From Saccharicrinis fermentans DSM 9555 = JCM 21142 (GTDB taxonomy: Bacteria; Bacteroidota; Bacteroidia; Bacteroidales; Marinilabiliaceae), in the NCBI RefSeq assembly GCF_000517085.1, contig NZ_KI912107.1, forward strand, positions 5,862,712-5,926,711: DNA of 64,000 bases, written 5' to 3'. Positions within the stretch are counted from its first letter, which is position 1. Every line of letters begins with the position of its first letter. Positions 52,959 through 62,513 of the stretch are shown piece after piece. The notes beneath the pieces were generated by a model, which saw only the letters and a list, made by a program, of their open reading frames with translations, had not been told where the DNA came from and did not search any database. The position numbers and the translations under genes were made by a program.

Positions 52959-55529
52959 ATGGAAAAGCTCATCGGAATCATACAACGAGTAACTTATCAC
53001 AACAAAGAAAATGGATGGACTGTATTAAAGGTTAGTCCGTTGGATAAACCGCATGAGTTAAAAGCTGTAACCGTTCATCAAGCCAACGTATTTGCGGGAG
53101 CTACCTTTGAATTTGAGGGCGAGTGGGTGCAACATCCCAAATATGGTGAACAATTTAAATCGCATAATTCTTTTGAACGTAAACCAGCCAGTGCCTCAGC
53201 ATTGGAAAAATACATAGGCTCGGGACTGATTTATGGTGTTGGTCCTAAGATTGCTAAACGTATTGTAAAGTATTTTGGAAAAGAAACACTGGATGTTTTT
53301 GAGCATAATATTGAACGTCTGAAAGAAGTTACAGGCATAGCTCAAGCTAAGCTCGACCAGATACAGTCTTCTTGGACGGAACATCGAGAAATACGAAATG
53401 TGATGCTTTTTTTACAGGAGTACGGCGTAAGTACTTTATTTGCCGTTAAAATCTTCAAGACTTATGGCAATGAAGCTATTAATATTGTAAAAGATAACCC
53501 TTATCAACTATCAAAAGATATTTATGGTATTGGTTTTTTTTCGGCAGATAAGATAGCGCTGAGTATGGGAGTTGAAAAAGATAGCCCCAAACGTATGCAG
53601 GCAGCTGTCAGCCACGTGCTTGCCGCAGCTCGAGAACAAGGTCATTGTTATTTGGAGCTGCCACATATACAAAGTGATGTTGAAGCCCTTTTAAAGGAAG
53701 GTTTTCCGGATCTTTTAGTAGATGTCGTTCATCAAATGGAAGAGGGAAACGACCTGAAAATAAGGTTGAAACAAGAGAATGATATCCAGGTTAAGTGTTA
53801 TTATTCCAAATCGCTCTATTATGATGAGCTGTACACTGCAGAAACGATCAAAACATTTCTTTCGAAACAGATCAGTGTTGATTCGCAAAGGGTTAAAGAT
53901 TGGCTGAGCCGTTTTAATGAACAACAAGAGTTTCCCTTAAGTGATGAGCAGTTTAATGCGGTTCTTAAGATTTGTCAACAAGCGTTTTCTATATTAACTG
54001 GTGGTCCTGGCTGTGGAAAGACAACCACCACCAAGGCCTTGGTGAAATTATTGTTGGCCATGAAAAAGCGGGTGACGCTTGCTACACCAACAGGTCGGGC
54101 GGCACAGCGCATGAGTGAGGTTATTGGTAGGGAGGCAAAAACCATTCATCGCTTGCTAGTTTGGCAACCTCATACGGGGCAATTTAAAAAAAACAAAGAG
54201 GAACCTCTAGAAACGGATTTTGTTATAATTGATGAATGCTCCATGCTTGATATTTCCATATCAGCATCTTTGTTACGAGCTATACCTGAAACAGCTCAAG
54301 TGTTATTTATTGGTGATCCCAATCAGCTTCCGTCGGTGGGAGCAGGAAACGTTCTTAAGGATTTAATAGAAAGTGGGCAAGTGCCTTACTTTCATCTAGA
54401 AAAGATTTTTCGTCAGGCTAATCAAAGTCAGATTATAAAATTTGCCCACCAAATCATTAGAAGACAAATACCTCCCATAGAATCGCCAATACATGTTCCT
54501 GACATCTGGAATCAAAAGGTCGATTGCCTTTTTCTCGATTCAGAAGAGGCCAACAAGGAGCAACTGCTTTTTATAAAGAAGATTAGGAAGTCGATGCGTT
54601 ATGTTATAGAGAGTGAGGGCATTGCTTTTGTTCGTGAGCAAAGGGCTGACGATGTAGATGATCATTATAAATCCATTACTCAGACCAATGATATCTATAT
54701 AAATAATACCTCCGAATCAGAAATTGAAGAATTGCGAAAGAAAGGGGTCCGTTCGTATATATTTAATGTGCCTACTAATTACTTACATGCAGATATTCAA
54801 TCTTTATTAAAGTCGGAGAGTGATGCAGAGGCTTTAAAAAATATTATAAAAGGTATTCATCCTTGGTCAAGTTTAAATTATGGTTTTACTGCTTCTGAAA
54901 TGGTTGTCAGGCTATATGTAAAAACTATTAAAGAACGATTAGGGTGTGATACAGAGGTGCAAATATTAACTCCCATGACTGTTGGAAGTATGGGGACCCG
55001 TAATCTGAATCAACTGGTTCAGGATGCAGCAAATCCCATTGATGCAGGAAAAGCAAGTTTGCAAATGGGTGAAAGGACCTTTCGTACGGGCGACCGTGTA
55101 ATTCAGCGTCGTAATAACTATGATCTTGAGGTTTTTAACGGTGATATTGGACAGATAACATCCATTGATAGTCAGAATATAACCATGGAAATAAGCTATG
55201 CGTCAGGAGATAATACGAGGGAGATACATTATGAGAAGCAAGATATCTTAGATATTGACCTTGCTTATGCTATCACCATACATAAGTCGCAGGGGAGTGA
55301 GTTTGATGCAGTTATAATTCCGGTTGTACTTCAACACTTTAACATGCTATATCAAAACCTGATATATACAGCATTAACAAGAGCAAAAAAGATGGCTATA
55401 TTCGTTGGAACAAGAAAAGCTTTAGGGATAGCCGTTAAAAATATTGATAATCGTTCAAGAAAGACGATGTTGAACAGTTTATTAAGAGAGTCGGAAGTCA
55501 GAAGATTGAAGTCGGAAGACGGGAAATAG
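52959..55529 (+). CDS. RecD2-like ATP-dependent DNA helicase
   Basis: 5'-to-3' superfamily 1B helicase outside RecBCD. The N-terminus MEKLIGIIQRVTYHNKENGW is typical of RecD2. Helix-hairpin-helix repeats follow (SGLIYGVGPKIAKRIVKYFG, VTGIAQAKL, IYGIGFFSADKIALSMG), then Walker A at about residues 347-357 (LTGGPGCGKTTT), Walker B (IIDECSMLD), the GDPNQLPSVGAG block and the C-terminal UvrD-like motif AYAITIHKSQGSEFDAVI. At 856 residues it is longer than usual; an extra stretch of about 150 residues (IRKSMRYVIESEGIAFVREQ onward) sits in the second half. The last residues (SEVRRLKSEDGK) come from a repeated sequence. It is unrelated to the PULs. Confidence 0.93.
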   Translation: MEKLIGIIQRVTYHNKENGWTVLKVSPLDKPHELKAVTVHQANVFAGATFEFEGEWVQHPKYGEQFKSHNSFERKPASASALEKYIGSGLIYGVGPKIAKRIVKYFGKETLDVFEHNIERLKEVTGIAQAKLDQIQSSWTEHREIRNVMLFLQEYGVSTLFAVKIFKTYGNEAINIVKDNPYQLSKDIYGIGFFSADKIALSMGVEKDSPKRMQAAVSHVLAAAREQGHCYLELPHIQSDVEALLKEGFPDLLVDVVHQMEEGNDLKIRLKQENDIQVKCYYSKSLYYDELYTAETIKTFLSKQISVDSQRVKDWLSRFNEQQEFPLSDEQFNAVLKICQQAFSILTGGPGCGKTTTTKALVKLLLAMKKRVTLATPTGRAAQRMSEVIGREAKTIHRLLVWQPHTGQFKKNKEEPLETDFVIIDECSMLDISISASLLRAIPETAQVLFIGDPNQLPSVGAGNVLKDLIESGQVPYFHLEKIFRQANQSQIIKFAHQIIRRQIPPIESPIHVPDIWNQKVDCLFLDSEEANKEQLLFIKKIRKSMRYVIESEGIAFVREQRADDVDDHYKSITQTNDIYINNTSESEIEELRKKGVRSYIFNVPTNYLHADIQSLLKSESDAEALKNIIKGIHPWSSLNYGFTASEMVVRLYVKTIKERLGCDTEVQILTPMTVGSMGTRNLNQLVQDAANPIDAGKASLQMGERTFRTGDRVIQRRNNYDLEVFNGDIGQITSIDSQNITMEISYASGDNTREIHYEKQDILDIDLAYAITIHKSQGSEFDAVIIPVVLQHFNMLYQNLIYTALTRAKKMAIFVGTRKALGIAVKNIDNRSRKTMLNSLLRESEVRRLKSEDGK

Positions 55530-55710
55530 AGAATATATTACAGTAGAAGACTTTAATATTTATTATGAAGAAGCTTTCAATCTAATGAACATGATGATAG
55601 CATTCAAAAAGAGAATTAAGTAAGTTGGAAGGTTGAAGGCGGAAGGTTGTTCGTCAACTCCGCGCTTCAGACTTCCATCTTCCGTCTTCTGTCTTCCGTC
55701 TTCTGACTTC
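55490..55710. repeat. GAAGTCGGAAG-type repeat cluster, inverted around the recD2 stop
   Basis: GTCGGAAGTCAGAAG and a second GAAGTCGGAAGAC unit lie at 55490-55523, partly inside the recD2 coding end. Degenerate units GTTGGAAGGTTGAAGGCGG lie at about 55623-55642. A run of the inverse sequence (CTTCCGTCTTCTGTCTTCCG region) lies at 55666-55710. The outer blocks can form a long imperfect hairpin. Function unknown. Confidence 0.6.
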
Positions 55711-55734
55711 AAACAATAAAAATATAAGATAGCG

Positions 55735-58700
55735 ATGGCACAGCAATTTGGACAAACGTGGTGGGGAGAACACTTCCTAAAAGCACTTACAGATATTGAT
55801 TATTCAAACAGATTACCCAGAGGTAGAAGTTATGCTCGTAATGGATATGTAGCATCCATTAATATAGTAAATAACAACATTGAAGCTAAAGTTAAAGGAA
55901 GTCGTCGAACACCTTACTCGGTTCAGGTTACAGTACCAATGTTTTCCGATACCGAGAAGAAAAAGTTAATACAAGCTATTAGTGAAGACCCTTTGTTGCT
56001 CTCTAATTTACTTAACCGGAAATTGCCACATGAATTAAATAAAATAGCAAAAACACATAATATAGCCGTATTCCCCAATAAGTGGTCTGATTTCAACATG
56101 CAATGCTCATGCCCCGATTGGGCTGTCCCCTGCAAACATTTAGCATCGGTTATTTATATGATTTCGGCTGAAATTGACAGAAACCCTTTCCTTATTTTTC
56201 AGCTTCATGGTTTAGATATATTAAAAGAGTTAACCAAAACCGGAATGACCCTTGAAAGTGAAATGGATATTCCGCTTTTTCAACACATGCTTCAGGATAG
56301 TCCATTGGAAAATATCAATTCAATAGAAGTAAATGATGAACACTTTGATTTGTCAAAAGTAACACCTCAAACAGAAAATCTTTTGTCGTTGCTTGAAACC
56401 AAAAGTATTTTTTACGATAAACCTTTTGTTCCTTTACTCAGGAAAAATTACAAAGCCCTTGTCCGACATGCAAAAACCTTACTGAATAAAGATGTAGTAG
56501 AGTTCGAACCAAAGGTTTTTGAAAGCATTGAAAGGGTGGAGCTATTGGTTAATCACGATTCCTCTTTCCAAAAAATAAGCTTCCATTCCGATAAAGGAGA
56601 TTTGGTTTTTAATGCAGCTGACGATGGAATAGATTCCCTGATTAACTTCCTAGCCCGATTGCCAAAAAAATATGAACAACGACTATCACCCGATTTAAAA
56701 ACCTTATACAGAGCTTGGTATTTAAGCGTTAAACTTGGCGAATGTGGAGCTTTTTTGCCTCAAATTCTGGCAACAAAAAAAGATGAATATGCAATACGGT
56801 GGATTCCGGCTACCATAAACGAAGAAGTTAATGCATTACTTGAAGCACTTGAACAAAGTATTTCTCCGACATTGGTTAAAGTGTCGGTTAGTGCAAAAAA
56901 GCAAAAATACTTATCATTTCGAGAGCAATCTATCACCATCGTGTCACTTTTCTTAAGTCATTATATAAAAGAGAATAGTTCCGTTCAGGCTAGGGCAACG
57001 CAATATTTAGAAACAAAAATTGAACAATTATTCTTCAGGAATGAATGCTATACTTTTAATCATCTTGGAGAAAAACAAATACCGGAAGCCATTCACCAAT
57101 ACTTGCAACGTTTTTATATAAGCGAAAAGCCATACGTACCACTTATTAAAATTGATGATAATCAGGATGAAAACAACTTTGAATTTCAACTTTGGGTTGA
57201 AAACCGTAAGGATTCAATTCAGGAACCAATATCACTTGCTGATTTTATAAAAGACAAAGCATATAATAAATTTAAGACATCATTATTTCAATCATTGGCA
57301 AGTTTATCGCATGATTTTACAGCAATAAATCCATTAATATCATCCTCAGGTAAAGATCAGCTATTCTTTGATTCAGATACTTTTGCTGATGTTTTACTAA
57401 ACATCTTGCCTGTAGTAAAATTGCTGGGCATCCGTATTTTATTGCCTAATTCACTTAAGAGCCTGGCTCGTCCTAAAGCATCTTTAAAATTAGAAAGCAA
57501 CAATTCAAACTCATCCGGCAAAAGTTATCTCAACCTGAACGAAATGCTGCAATTTGAATGGCAAATAGCCATTGGCGACAAAACCATTCCGGTAAGTGAA
57601 TTTAAAAAGTTGGTTGACGGCACATCGGGTGTGGTAAATATTAAGGGAGAATATGTGCTAATTGACCAAAAAGAAGTGGCAACCTTGCTCGCTAATCTTG
57701 ACGAAGGTAAGCAGCTCTCTCATGCGGAATTGCTCCAGTCTGCTTTGACTGAGGAGTATCAGGAAGCAAAAATATCGCTTTCAGATACTGCAAGACAATT
57801 GATAAATGAATTATTACAAAGCGACAGAATTGCAACTCCTGCCGAATTGAATGCAACATTGCGTCCATACCAGGAACGTGGATACCAATGGCTATACAAC
57901 AACAGTAAGGTAGGATTTGGAAGCATTATTGCTGATGATATGGGACTTGGAAAAACATTGCAAGTCATTAGTTTATTACTGCAATTCAAAAATGAAGGTC
58001 GCTTAAATAAGAAGAAAGCATTGGTTGTTGTTCCCACAACATTGATTACTAACTGGCAAAAGGAGATTGAACGATTTGCACCGCAATTGTTGCCTCATAT
58101 ATATCATGGTGCAAAACGAGAATTTAAAACCGACGAATGCGATTTGGTAATTACTTCCTATGGAATGTTACGTAGCGATGCATCTAAATTTCAGAAGATT
58201 AAGTGGGAAGTATTGGCCATTGATGAAGCTCAAAACATAAAGAATCCGGGAACGGAACAAACAAAAGCAGTTAAAAAAATAAAAGCTGATGTTAAAATCG
58301 CTATGAGTGGAACTCCAGTTGAAAACAGGCTAAGTGAATATTGGAGTTTATTTGATTTCGTTAATAAGGGCTATCTGGGTTCAGCAAAGTATTTTAAGAA
58401 AGCTTTTGCCTCACCTATCGAGAATGACAATAATGAGGAACAACTTGAAAGGTTCCGGAAAATAACAGAACCTTTTATCCTCAGAAGATTAAAAACCGAT
58501 AAATCAATCATATCTGATTTGCCCGAAAAAATTGAGCATGATTGTTTTGTTGAACTTGCAAAAGAACAAACAGCACTGTATCAAAATGTGGTCGATTCGA
58601 TGATGAAAACGCTTGAAAATGCAGAAGAAGACTCCATTGAAAGAAAAGGGCTGGTGCTTAAAATGATGACCGCTTTAAAACAGGTATGTAACCACCCGTC

Positions 58701-59262
58701 ACAATTCTTAAAGAAAGAAGATGACCGTATAGAATTATCAGGAAAAACGGAGATGTTGATTCAGTTGCTTCGTTCCATTTACGAGAATGATGAAAAAGTA
58801 CTGATATTTACCCAATACAAAGAAATGGGGACAATTCTTGTGCGCATTTTAGAAAATGTTTTCGATAGTCAACCTCTTTTCTTACATGGAGGTGTTTCTC
58901 GTCAGAAAAGAGATGACATGGTTGAAGATTTTCAGACTAAAAAGCATAAGAAAATATTTATCCTTTCCATAAAAGCCGGAGGTACAGGATTAAACTTAAC
59001 CGCAGCTAATCATGTTATCCATTACGATTTGTGGTGGAATCCGGCTGTTGAAGCTCAAGCTACCGACAGGGCTTTTCGTATTGGTCAGCAAAAAAATGTA
59101 TTGGTGCATCGCATGATTTCCAAGGGGACTTTTGAAGAAAAGATTAATGAAATGCTTCTGGATAAAAAACACTTGGCTGATTTAACCGTTTCAGCTGGTG
59201 AAAAATGGATTGGAGATTTGTCTAACATAGAGCTTAAAACCCTTGTTAGTATGAATGATTAA
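55735..59262 (+). CDS. SNF2-family helicase with SWIM zinc finger
   Basis: DNA-dependent ATPase of the Swi2/Snf2 type. The N-terminus (MAQQFGQTWWGEHFLKALTD) and SWIM zinc-binding motif at about residues 122-138 (CSCPDWAVPCKH) mark the bacterial SWIM-SNF2 group. A long middle region follows, then Walker A near residue 733 (ADDMGLGKTLQ), the DEAQ box near 828 (IDEAQNIKN), SGTPVENRLSEYWSLFD, and the C-terminal helicase motif QATDRAFRIGQQKNV. The length of 1175 is normal. The biological role of this bacterial group is poorly known; some are near defence genes. Here an AbiE-type antitoxin gene follows after 140 nt. Confidence 0.94.
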   Translation: MAQQFGQTWWGEHFLKALTDIDYSNRLPRGRSYARNGYVASINIVNNNIEAKVKGSRRTPYSVQVTVPMFSDTEKKKLIQAISEDPLLLSNLLNRKLPHELNKIAKTHNIAVFPNKWSDFNMQCSCPDWAVPCKHLASVIYMISAEIDRNPFLIFQLHGLDILKELTKTGMTLESEMDIPLFQHMLQDSPLENINSIEVNDEHFDLSKVTPQTENLLSLLETKSIFYDKPFVPLLRKNYKALVRHAKTLLNKDVVEFEPKVFESIERVELLVNHDSSFQKISFHSDKGDLVFNAADDGIDSLINFLARLPKKYEQRLSPDLKTLYRAWYLSVKLGECGAFLPQILATKKDEYAIRWIPATINEEVNALLEALEQSISPTLVKVSVSAKKQKYLSFREQSITIVSLFLSHYIKENSSVQARATQYLETKIEQLFFRNECYTFNHLGEKQIPEAIHQYLQRFYISEKPYVPLIKIDDNQDENNFEFQLWVENRKDSIQEPISLADFIKDKAYNKFKTSLFQSLASLSHDFTAINPLISSSGKDQLFFDSDTFADVLLNILPVVKLLGIRILLPNSLKSLARPKASLKLESNNSNSSGKSYLNLNEMLQFEWQIAIGDKTIPVSEFKKLVDGTSGVVNIKGEYVLIDQKEVATLLANLDEGKQLSHAELLQSALTEEYQEAKISLSDTARQLINELLQSDRIATPAELNATLRPYQERGYQWLYNNSKVGFGSIIADDMGLGKTLQVISLLLQFKNEGRLNKKKALVVVPTTLITNWQKEIERFAPQLLPHIYHGAKREFKTDECDLVITSYGMLRSDASKFQKIKWEVLAIDEAQNIKNPGTEQTKAVKKIKADVKIAMSGTPVENRLSEYWSLFDFVNKGYLGSAKYFKKAFASPIENDNNEEQLERFRKITEPFILRRLKTDKSIISDLPEKIEHDCFVELAKEQTALYQNVVDSMMKTLENAEEDSIERKGLVLKMMTALKQVCNHPSQFLKKEDDRIELSGKTEMLIQLLRSIYENDEKVLIFTQYKEMGTILVRILENVFDSQPLFLHGGVSRQKRDDMVEDFQTKKHKKIFILSIKAGGTGLNLTAANHVIHYDLWWNPAVEAQATDRAFRIGQQKNVLVHRMISKGTFEEKINEMLLDKKHLADLTVSAGEKWIGDLSNIELKTLVSMND

Positions 59263-59296
59263 GGCTGAGTGCCTGAGTGTTTGTAAGGAATGGCTT

Positions 59297-59325
59297 TGTC
59301 GCAAATATCCACCAAATTTGCGACA
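59297..59325. promoter_or_regulatory. Inverted repeat, probable operator of the abiE-type operon
   Basis: TGTCGCAAAT at 59297-59306 and ATTTGCGACA at 59316-59325 are exact complements with a 9-nt spacer, upstream of the antitoxin gene. AbiEi antitoxins are known to repress their own operon by binding inverted repeats in the promoter, so this is a natural operator candidate. It is not followed by a T run, which argues against a terminator. Confidence 0.6.
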
Positions 59326-59400
59326 TAAAAATACATCATAGATGCTTAAAACAACTGAAATACATATAATTGAAAAATAAAAAAAGCCAAGAGGGGTTCG

Positions 59401-59955
59401 GTGTTTTTTGTGGATGATTTTTTACGCTTTGGTTCGTCGAAAGCAGCAGGGAAAGCTTTGGAGCGACTTGTTATGAGAGGTGAAATATCCAGAGTAGCCA
59501 GAGGTATGTATGCACGCTTAAAGAAACATGAAATATTTGGGGAGATTCAGCCAACTGTTGAAGAAATAGCAAATGCAATAGCTAAAAGAGATAAAGCTCG
59601 CATTGTTCCTACCGGAGTTTTAGCATTAAATGCCCTTGGTTTATCAACTCAAGTACCATTAAAAATTGTTTATCTGACAGATGGTTCTGCCCGGATTATT
59701 AAAATTGGGCAACGAACGATAAAATTCAAGAAAACTTCTCCTAAAAACCTTGCTACGATTGGAGCTATTAGTAGCCTAGTCATACAAGCACTTAAAGAAA
59801 TAGGAAAAGATAATGCAACTGATGATGAAATAAAGATTGTACTAAAACAATTAGAAAAAGAAGAGCAGTATCGTTTAGAACAGGATATAAAACTAGCCCC
59901 GGAGTGGATACGAATTATCATGAGAAAAGCCTTAAAAAAAGAAGATTATGAATAG
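59401..59955 (+). CDS. AbiEi-like (DUF6088) antitoxin of a type IV toxin-antitoxin system
   Basis: DNA-binding antitoxin that would neutralize an AbiEii nucleotidyltransferase toxin. The winged-helix part is visible as SSKAAGKALERLVMRGEISR followed by VARGMYARLKKHEIFG, then the C-terminal AbiEi domain (VLALNALGLSTQVPLKIVYL). The frame begins at GTG 59401, but family-like sequence extends upstream in frame (KIKKAKRGSVFFVDD from 59374), and ATG 59342 opens MLKTTEIHIIEK in another frame. A one-base indel in the A runs at 59373-59385 would join them into a normal start. So either the start is GTG or the gene carries a recent frameshift. It overlaps the toxin remnant by 8 nt. Confidence 0.8.
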   Translation: MFFVDDFLRFGSSKAAGKALERLVMRGEISRVARGMYARLKKHEIFGEIQPTVEEIANAIAKRDKARIVPTGVLALNALGLSTQVPLKIVYLTDGSARIIKIGQRTIKFKKTSPKNLATIGAISSLVIQALKEIGKDNATDDEIKIVLKQLEKEEQYRLEQDIKLAPEWIRIIMRKALKKEDYE

Positions 59956-60118
59956 ATGGCATAGTGTTCCGGATGCAGACAAACAGGTAGCACACAATCA
60001 GATTTGGGAAAAGACCAACCTTCCTGCATTTGCAGTTGAAAAAGATTGGTGGGTTGTTCAAACACTTTCCATTTTATTTGAGTTGGAAATTGGCGAATAC
60101 TTGGTATTTAAAGGTTAA
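59948..60118 (+). pseudogene. Truncated AbiEii-like toxin, N-terminal 56 codons
   Basis: MNRWHSVPDADKQVAHNQIW, then LPAFAVEKDWWVVQTL and ending YLVFKG. This is the start of AbiEii nucleotidyltransferase toxins, which continue past FKG with the catalytic GGTSLSK motif. Here the frame stops directly after FKG inside a 32-nt palindrome, and the tyrosine recombinase block follows. I do not find the rest of the toxin in the window. The protein lacks the whole active site, so the system is without a toxin. Confidence 0.85.
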
Positions 60119-60141
60119 TGTGCAGATGCACATTAACCTTT
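60110..60141. repeat. Perfect 15-bp inverted repeat at the toxin break
   Basis: AAAGGTTAATGTGCA at 60110-60124 and its exact complement at 60127-60141 are separated by GA and followed by TT. It covers the stop codon of the truncated toxin and lies 133 nt before the first recombinase gene. It can act as a terminator, or mark the end of the recombinase element or the recombination site. Confidence 0.7.
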
Positions 60142-60274
60142 TTATGTATAGCAAATGATTATGCATAGTTGGATTCTTTATCTATTTTATAATCAACGCT
60201 ATTTTCTTCTTCAAATAGCATTTACTGTACATAGTAATTTTCTATATTTTGATTCTCACCAATTTATAGAAATT

Positions 60275-61519
60275 ATGAAAGATTTATTGATTCGAGGATG
60301 GGATGTCGTTAAACGAGCATCCCTGTACCTGTCGGAGAAACTTGAATTCTCCAGTTTCACAGTTGACAAACACTTCAAGAATTGGCAAAATCTCAAAGAA
60401 TTTGCTCTAACAAAGAAAGTGTGTGTTGACTTCAACAGTTATGAGAGTGTTAGAAAACTCATTTCTAATTATGTTTTATCTTCTCCGGGGGATTTTGAAC
60501 AAAATACTTCTCTGAGCTATTCTTTGAACATACTTCAGGAATATATCCGAGATGGTAAAATCCTTAGCACACTTGAGACAACGGATTTTTCAGGTTCTAT
60601 CGGGCAAAGAATGTTTGAGTTTATCAGCAAGAAGGAAGGAGAGCATTTAAGATTATCCTCTCTTAAAACTTATGAACTTCAATTGTCCCGTTTTCTTAAA
60701 TACCAGAAAGAGACCTTCATTAATGATGATGTCACTTCAATTAACGCAAGTTGCCTATATAGTTATATAAAATATCTACCTGTTGAACATAAAAGCAACA
60801 CCTACATTGCAATCAGTGTAATCAAGAGATTCTTAGAATGGCTGTTTGAAAATCATTATATCCAGTCTAATCTGTCGATTATGATACCAAGTGGGAGATA
60901 TACCCAACAATCGGAACTCCCATCTGTATACACTAAAGATGAGATCGCGAGGATTTTGGGTAATGTCGATAGAGGGTACTCAACAGGAAAGAGAGACTAT
61001 CTTGTTTTATTGCTTGGAGCACGGTTAGGTCTAAGAAGCTCAGATATATGCAATTTGAGATTCGAAAATATTAAATGGGAAGAAAACATTATTGAGTTGG
61101 AACAGGTGAAGACATCCAACCCATTGAATCTACCATTACTTCCAGAAGTGGGGAATGCTATTATTGACTATCTTCGTTACGGACGTCTAAAATCTGATTT
61201 ACCATATATTGTACTAAGTGCAAAGGAGCCATATGTCAAATTGAAAAGTGGCTCTATCTATACCATTACAAGTAACGCGATTAAAACTGCAAAAATAGAC
61301 GTGGGAAGACGTCGTCGGGGTCCACACGCGTTAAGGCACTCATTAGCGGCAAGAATGTTGGAAAGCCAAACGGCAATGCCTGTAATATCAGAGGTGTTAG
61401 GGCACGCAGATACGACATCAACTCTTTATTACTTAAGGATAGACGTGACATCGCTACGGGAATGTCCATTGGACACGAATATGGTAGCTGAAAGTTTTTA
61501 TGAACAATTTAAGTGGTGA
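60275..61519 (+). CDS. Tyrosine recombinase, first gene of the trio
   Basis: 414 residues from ATG 60275; an in-frame extension to 60155 exists but reads through AT-rich spacer. An N-terminal domain of about 140 residues without known motif is followed by a SAM-like core-binding domain (YELQLSRFLKYQKETF) and a catalytic domain with the first Arg in GARLGLRSSDICNLRF, the second box HALRHSLAARML and the third LGHADTTSTLYYL with the nucleophile Tyr. All residues expected for activity are present. The stop TGA is followed by the second gene after 3 nt. Confidence 0.88.
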   Translation: MKDLLIRGWDVVKRASLYLSEKLEFSSFTVDKHFKNWQNLKEFALTKKVCVDFNSYESVRKLISNYVLSSPGDFEQNTSLSYSLNILQEYIRDGKILSTLETTDFSGSIGQRMFEFISKKEGEHLRLSSLKTYELQLSRFLKYQKETFINDDVTSINASCLYSYIKYLPVEHKSNTYIAISVIKRFLEWLFENHYIQSNLSIMIPSGRYTQQSELPSVYTKDEIARILGNVDRGYSTGKRDYLVLLLGARLGLRSSDICNLRFENIKWEENIIELEQVKTSNPLNLPLLPEVGNAIIDYLRYGRLKSDLPYIVLSAKEPYVKLKSGSIYTITSNAIKTAKIDVGRRRRGPHALRHSLAARMLESQTAMPVISEVLGHADTTSTLYYLRIDVTSLRECPLDTNMVAESFYEQFKW

Positions 61520-61522
61520 GTC

Positions 61523-62513
61523 ATGGCAATGCGTTTTTACGGTACATATGCTGAATACATTAAAGCCTTTATTGATATTAAGCGTCATTGCGGTTTTAAG
61601 TATTGTACAGAAGAAAAGATACTACGTTTATTTGACGATTTTACCATACAACATAAAGAAAGAAGTATTGGCATTAGTAAGGAACTGGCTTTGGCGTGGA
61701 GTAAAAAACGGGAAAATGAATCTGACGCTTATCGATATAAGCGCAGTATTACATTAAACCAGTTTGCACTGTATTTAAGCCAGAACGGCAAAGCGTCCGC
61801 AAGGTCTCATGTTCCCAAACCCAGGAAAACCTTTGTTCCATATATCTATACTGTTTCTGAAACAGATAAAATACTGGAAATATGCGACAGTTTGATATGT
61901 GTACCAATGAGAATAGACTCTGTTCGTTTTGTAATGCCTGCTTTACTCCGTTTTTTGGTTTGTACGGGGGGTGAGAATCGGGGAAGCACTTGACATATTG
62001 GATGAAGATATGGACCTGAAACAAAAAGTGTTTGTTTTGCGTGATTCGAAAAATGGTAAAGAAAGACTGCTTCCCTTTACAAAATCACTTTGCGATGTTC
62101 TCTTGCAGTATCGTACACACCGGGATTGTCTAAACCCAAACAGATCCGAACCTTACTTCTTTATTACTGCAAGAGGAAAAAAATGTAATAGTGGACAGAT
62201 TTACAAAGTCTTTAGGCTGGTACTGAAGGAATCCGGAATCCCATTTAAGGGGAATCATTACGGTCCGGATGTCCATCAACTTCGCCATACTTTTGCTGTG
62301 CGTTCATTACTACAGATGGTAAGAAACGGTATGGACATGTACAGTTCCTTACCAATCTTATCGACTTATCTAGGTCATCAGTCTATAGAAGCGACAAACA
62401 ATTATGTACGCTTGACGGCTGAAATATATCCAGAATTAATACACAATGTGGAAGACATGCTCGTTAACGTCTTCCCTTGCCTAAAAAATGAATGTGATTA
62501 TGAGAACGACTGA
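61523..62513 (+). pseudogene. Tyrosine recombinase, second gene of the trio, frameshifted at a G6 tract
   Basis: The first frame (61523-61993) reads a core-binding domain (MAMRFYGTYAEYIKAFIDIK) up to LLRFLVCTGG and then stops after a few codons. The family sequence continues in another frame (VRIGEALDILDEDMDL) with HQLRHTFAVRSLL and LGHQSIEATNNYV to 62513. The switch is in six G at 61966-61971; five would restore CTGVRIGE, exactly at the first catalytic Arg. The joined protein is about 329 residues. Error, decay or programmed slippage cannot be separated here. Confidence 0.85.
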
